Source: Nymphaea colorata (lineage: Eukaryota; Streptophyta; Magnoliopsida; Nymphaeales; Nymphaeaceae). Taken from it: 64,000 bases of DNA. The stretch is taken from the NCBI RefSeq assembly GCF_008831285.2, contig NC_045148.1, positions 18,285,002-18,349,001 of the forward strand, read 5' to 3'. Both the position numbers and the translations under genes were made by a program. The notes under the pieces were generated by a model that did not search any database, had not been told where the DNA came from, and worked only from the letters and a program-made list of their open reading frames with translations. Shown here in pieces: positions 59,869-64,000 of this stretch (within the stretch, counting starts at the first letter, position 1; every line of letters starts with the position of its first letter).

Positions 59869-60329
59869 GACTTCCATGAGCCAATAAATAGCTCACCTCC
59901 TTTCAGTCAAGAGATTCCTCCTCGCTACATAAGGAAAATCATTGAAATCATAAAAATGAGAGATTTTATTTTCTCAGGGCTGCTTAGTGCTGGATTAAAA
60001 GGGAAGAAATACTAAAGTCTCTCCACCATTCTGGCTTCTTGTTTATTTTGAGATTTTTAGTGATGAACTTTTCCTTTTAAGCCTTATTTTGCTTTCATAT
60101 TTTCCTTCTAATTGGCTTTCAATACAAATTAGATTAGCATTCGCTTTTGGGTACTGTGTGGTTCTTCTGAAAACTTATGCGAACCCACCAACCTCTATAG
60201 TTGGAAATTCAAGATTCCATGAATCAGCTTGGTAAAATTCTAAAAAGCCCTAATAAGAGAAGATTTTAACTATAAATGAGGTTGTGCCAGCAATATCAGC
60301 ACACCAACCTCTATGATAGAAAAAATGTC

Positions 60330-62170
60330 ATGGTTGGAAACTTAAGATGTCATTAATCTCCTTGGTCGAATAAAATTGATTGTGTAGATGAATAAAACGT
60401 TTACGTGAAGCCTCATTTTTTAATAACTGCCTGGTAAAAAATGTCTTCAGCCTATGTTGCATATCTTTACTTGGTTGGTTGTTCAGCAAAAGGCTTACCC
60501 TTTTATATTTTTCTCTTACTGGAAAAAGCTGAGTTATGTAAAACCATTGGATTGCACGATGGCACACATCACACGCATGATTATTATTCAAGTCAAGACT
60601 TAAAACTAAATTTTTGTTCACTAATTTCACACAAGAAAATGAGAGATGACCTAATCTCTTAAGCCAAAGCTTATGCGAAGAAAGAGTAAAATAGGTGTGA
60701 GCACACATTAGTCATTGTTGAAAAACATATAAACTGTCTTTTACCTTACCCCAACCAATCGTCATCTTTGATGCCGGGTCCTGGATAACACAATGATTAG
60801 AAAAAAAAAGTTATAGAACACTTTAAGCTTTTAGTAAGTTCACTAGCAGAGAGCAAATTGACCTTGAACGATGGTATATATAATACCTCATCTATTTCAA
60901 ATGAAGACATTGATATTTTACCCATGTTCTTCCATTTGTAATGTTGTAGGCACATTGCACGTTTTTAATTTCTAAAGTGCATGTACATCAGAACATATAT
61001 GTTTACTATGTTCCGAATCAATAATACAAGTAATAGATCGTAAATCAGTTGAACAATTGTACCTGCGCGGTCTATATTACCTGCTAAAATGATGTTGTCC
61101 GACTGGTCCTTCACTAAGAATAGAAGTCTGTGATATTGTTCAAGGGTGAAGGCTAGTGCGATGCTTTTAGTATCATGTCCTCCACTACCTTGACCATAGG
61201 CGCCATTAGTAAAAATGGATTTCAGATCTGGGTTGATTTGTTTTTTACTCATGTTAGCTGCAATAGTCTGTTTAAAGTTGGAAACATAGAATTGGTGGCC
61301 TAGTGGGTACTCAATTAGTTCGAAACATTTCTTTTCAATATGTCTAACACCTTGACTATAACTATAAAGTGGTATGTTTTTGCGTCCTCCTCTGTTTCAT
61401 TGAAATCCAGCACTATTATCTCGGCTGAACTTCTTTTCTTGATTGTTTTTCATGACAGCTAAGGTTGTGGTTCCTTCATTGATTGAACTTGATAGACATG
61501 CTTCTTGTTGTTTTTCTTTTTATAATATCATAGCATAGACTTCGCTTACATTTGAGAGGGGGTCAATAAGTAGAATTTGCCCTCTAATTGAGTTGTAAGA
61601 GTCAGTTAGACCCATAAAGAATTGCATAACACATTTTCTTTGGATTTGACCAGTATGCCTTCATATAAGCTTGGGCATCGGGCCGGCCTGACGTCCAAAA
61701 ACCAGGCTCAGGTCCGGCCCGATTAAATTTAAAAATATATTTTTAATATAAAATAATATATAAATATAATTAATTGTAATAAAATATTATAAATATAATA
61801 TTTGAACTAATAAAGAATAAAAATAAATTGTCGGGCCCACTTGAGCCGGGTACCAGGTACCCGACGACGGCCCGGCCCGATGCTCGGCCTTACCTTCATA
61901 GCATAAGATGAGAAAACTGGAAAAAGGGAGCATGAACTACGCTCATGTCAAATAGCTTTTAGCTTGGCATAGCATGATGCAATGGACATAGTATCTTGCT
62001 ATAGGCGGCCTACGACACTCTGGATTTGCTAAATTTGAGGAGCAAGACTATGTGAGGAGCATTCTTTCAAATCTTTCCAGACTTCTCTACCATTGGTGAG
62101 TATATGATGCCTACTAAAATGTCCTTAGTGACTGAATTTAAGATTCAAGATAGTACAAGATTGTTGCATC
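60330..62170 (-). pseudogene. Degenerate copia gag-pol remnant, interrupted by a MITE
   Basis: Minus-strand pieces in order. About 62100-61900: Gag (VWKDLKE, DTMSIASCYAKLKA, with stops). About 61640-61400: Gag continued (FMGLTDSYNSIRGQILL, NVSEVYAMIL). 61252-60965: the stretch before protease (LEQYHRLLFLVKD, GNIDRAGT). 60708-60330: pre-integrase (LWLKRLGHLSFSCVKLVN, HACDVCHRA). Numerous stops and frameshifts; no LTRs were found. It is far more decayed than the element at 30882-36769 and belongs to a different lineage. Confidence 0.85.
61658..61900. mobile_element. hAT-type MITE nested in the copia remnant
   Basis: The element spans 61666-61892 (227 bp). The left end TAAGCTTGGGCATCGGGCC and the inverted right end TAAGGCCGAGCATCGGGCC form terminal repeats. 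The perfect 8-bp duplication CCTTCATA flanks it at 61658-61665 and 61893-61900. The core is AT-rich (AAAAATATATTTTTAATATA) like that at 8098-8404. Confidence 0.9.
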
Positions 62171-62180
62171 TCACAATCAG

Positions 62181-62316
62181 GTGGTGGCAGCAGTGGCATG
62201 CACACCAACAAAATGTGGCCTGGAGCATGTGGGAAGATGGGGATGGATCACGTGGAGGTAGGAGATTCGACTTCTCAAGGCTCAAGCAATACTGCTCTAG
62301 AGATTCGAGTTCTCAA
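62181..62316. repeat. Third copy of the 59.1/59.8 kb repeat
   Basis: GGTGGCAGCAGTGGCATGCA, then CCAACAAAATGT, then GGGAAGATGGGGATGGATCA, then GGTAGGAGATTCGA, in the same order as the two inverted copies at 59107 and 59761. A (TA)n tract follows at 62339-62366. Confidence 0.8.
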
Positions 62317-62338
62317 GTCTAAAGGAATACTGCTCGAA

Positions 62339-62369
<31 letters not shown>

Positions 62370-62399
62370 AAGCTGAAATCCTACTACGTGTTAAAGAAA

Positions 62400-62955
62400 G
62401 CATTTAATCAAAACTTAACCGAAAATATATGTAAGTTTGTACCTGCTTAAACGTGTTTATATACAAGACATTGAGCGACATCGTGTTTGGGTAACACCAA
62501 AATTAGATTTGAAGAATACAAGTTTTGACAAAACCTGGTTTTATATCCTTAAGTTATTAACTTAAGTTGGAATCTGTTGAAAAAAAACCATGGTTTTCAT
62601 AAAACCAAGTTTCATAAAAACTGGGTTAGATGGCTTGGATTTCAATGAAGCGATACTTGGGCCTATTGACATCAAGGATTCGACCCGTTTGATTTCGGTT
62701 TCGGGCCCATGTAAGCACGGTCTCTTTCGCCTTTCCTAGGATTCACTTTTTCTTTTAGCTACATGGCCTCCATCGGTTTTTCTGCAGTGTCGCTTTCACC
62801 CCGGTTTGATCCTCATGCTCATTTTTTCATGTCATTGTTTTTGTCTACCTTCTTCTTACTGACTACATCAATACATTTGACCACCTATATCTACAGTGCT
62901 TTGACATTAATTTAGCTAACCAGTTTGTTCTTCTATTATATTTTAACGGCTTGTT

Positions 62956-63048
<93 letters not shown>

Positions 63049-63594
63049 GGTGTCCACGACCCTGATGGAAATGAAGCCAATTATTGTGAAGAAGAAAGAC
63101 CAATTCCTTTGGTCTCTTGTTGTCTGGGTTGCCATTTGGAGGTGAAGAGCTCGCCGGTTGATGAACAACTCCTGAAATGGACCCGTGCGATTATGATATG
63201 AACATGATACATTCATTAAATATATATATATATGGTGAAATATTGAGGAAAAACAAGGAAGCCTCAAGGTTTCCTGGTGCTTGCCCTTTCGTATTTATGT
63301 CTGCTGCATTTTTGTCTTTGCAGAAAACAACAATAATTAGCAGATTTAACACCCAAACTGGTTTTGGTCAGAAAGAAATTGAATGGCCGTAAGGAAGTGC
63401 TCAAGGTGGGAGGCGAGGAAGCATGAGAATGGCGGACGAAGCTGTTGATGGCGGCAACCAGGTGCTCAACGGTGGCAATGGAGATGCTTATGGCGGCGAT
63501 CGTGACTCTGGTGGAAAATAGAGATGGTCACCGTGGGAGGGATGGGGTTTCAAAGTGGAAAGCGGGACGGAGAAAACAAGGCCATTCAATCCAT

Positions 63595-63636
<42 letters not shown>

Positions 63637-63748
63637 TGTATGTAATCCTGCTTTATTAGACAGTTTTCAGGTAAGAGAACCGGGTAAGGGTTTAATTTCA
63701 GGTTCTTTTTTATTTGAACACGCAGAATACATGGATATCAGATTCTTG
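62400..63748. other. Intergenic with (TA)n tracts
   Basis: A TA tract at 62958-63045 (broken once) and a TA/TG tract at 63594-63643. No gene seen; the GGCGG-rich patch at 63420-63560 has short open frames only. Confidence 0.5.
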
Positions 63749-64000
63749 AAGCTAAAATTTGACAAAATCTCCTCCGAATGTGTCGAGAAAAATAATACTT
63801 GGATCAATTCTGGCATCTGCCAGTTTGGGCTTTGCGCGTGAACTTGCAGTCTTATTTCCAAAGGCACATCCATGTAAGTGGTTGAATCTTCGGATCGTTA
63901 TTACCAAGAAATACAAAAGAGGGGGAGAAACACATGTAGTAAAAAGATAATAGAGGCAACCAGTGGAAAAAACCAAAATTGACATGAATAACATATATAT
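63749..64000. repeat. Dispersed repeat, copy 3 of 3
   Basis: Matches 57201-57430 along its length (GAACTTGCAGTCTTATTTCC, CGGATCGTTATTACCAAGAA, GACATGAATAAC). It runs to or near the window edge. Confidence 0.8.

Overview
The window looks like nuclear DNA from a flowering plant. It is AT-rich, its genes are split by GT-AG introns, and its gene families include two that are plant-specific (HHO/NIGT1 GARP factors and CAR-type C2 proteins). It is packed with (TA)n tracts, MITEs, a SINE and copia retrotransposons. The species cannot be fixed from the sequence. About 4 kb is confident host coding sequence; most of the rest is mobile-element or repeat DNA.

Layout. (1) 0.7-13.4 kb, minus strand: two tandem copies of an HHO/NIGT1-type MYB-related (GARP) repressor gene. 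Each has five exons with matching splice phases, and the two start codons are about 9.3 kb apart. A non-coding block upstream of each copy is also similar, so a segment was duplicated rather than only the gene. MITEs and short tandem duplications sit between and upstream of them. (2) 13.4-24.2 kb: no gene recognised; SSRs, a long hAT-type element, SINE-like fragments and degenerate repeats. (3) 24.2-28.9 kb: a tandem array of about 1.1-1.2 kb units (four full and one cut short), each beginning with GATC-rich sub-repeats of about 60 bp. (4) 28.9-36.8 kb: two exon-like segments of an unidentified minus-strand gene, then a complete-ended but defective Ty1/copia retrotransposon (minus strand) with two LTRs, a 5-bp target duplication, PBS, PPT, a broken gag-pol and an odd 1.9 kb partly GC-rich leader. 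(5) 36.8-46.9 kb: gene-poor; a tRNA-derived SINE with a 12-bp target duplication, duplicated repeat fragments and an LTR-like remnant. (6) 47.2-50.4 kb, plus strand: a three-exon CAR (C2-domain ABA-related) gene. (7) 52.4-54.8 kb, minus strand: an ELF1/ELOF1 transcription elongation factor gene with a 5'-UTR intron and a TATA box. (8) 55-64 kb: repeat-rich, with a large imperfect inverted repeat (about 1.15 kb), a second degenerate copia remnant carrying a nested hAT MITE, several (TA)n tracts and three copies of a dispersed repeat.

The host genes do not form a pathway. HHO/NIGT1 proteins repress nitrate- and phosphate-starvation-response genes, CAR proteins help ABA receptors reach membranes, and ELF1 is a general RNA polymerase II elongation factor. 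All exon coordinates were placed by hand from open frames, splice sites and family similarity; no alignment or transcript evidence was available.
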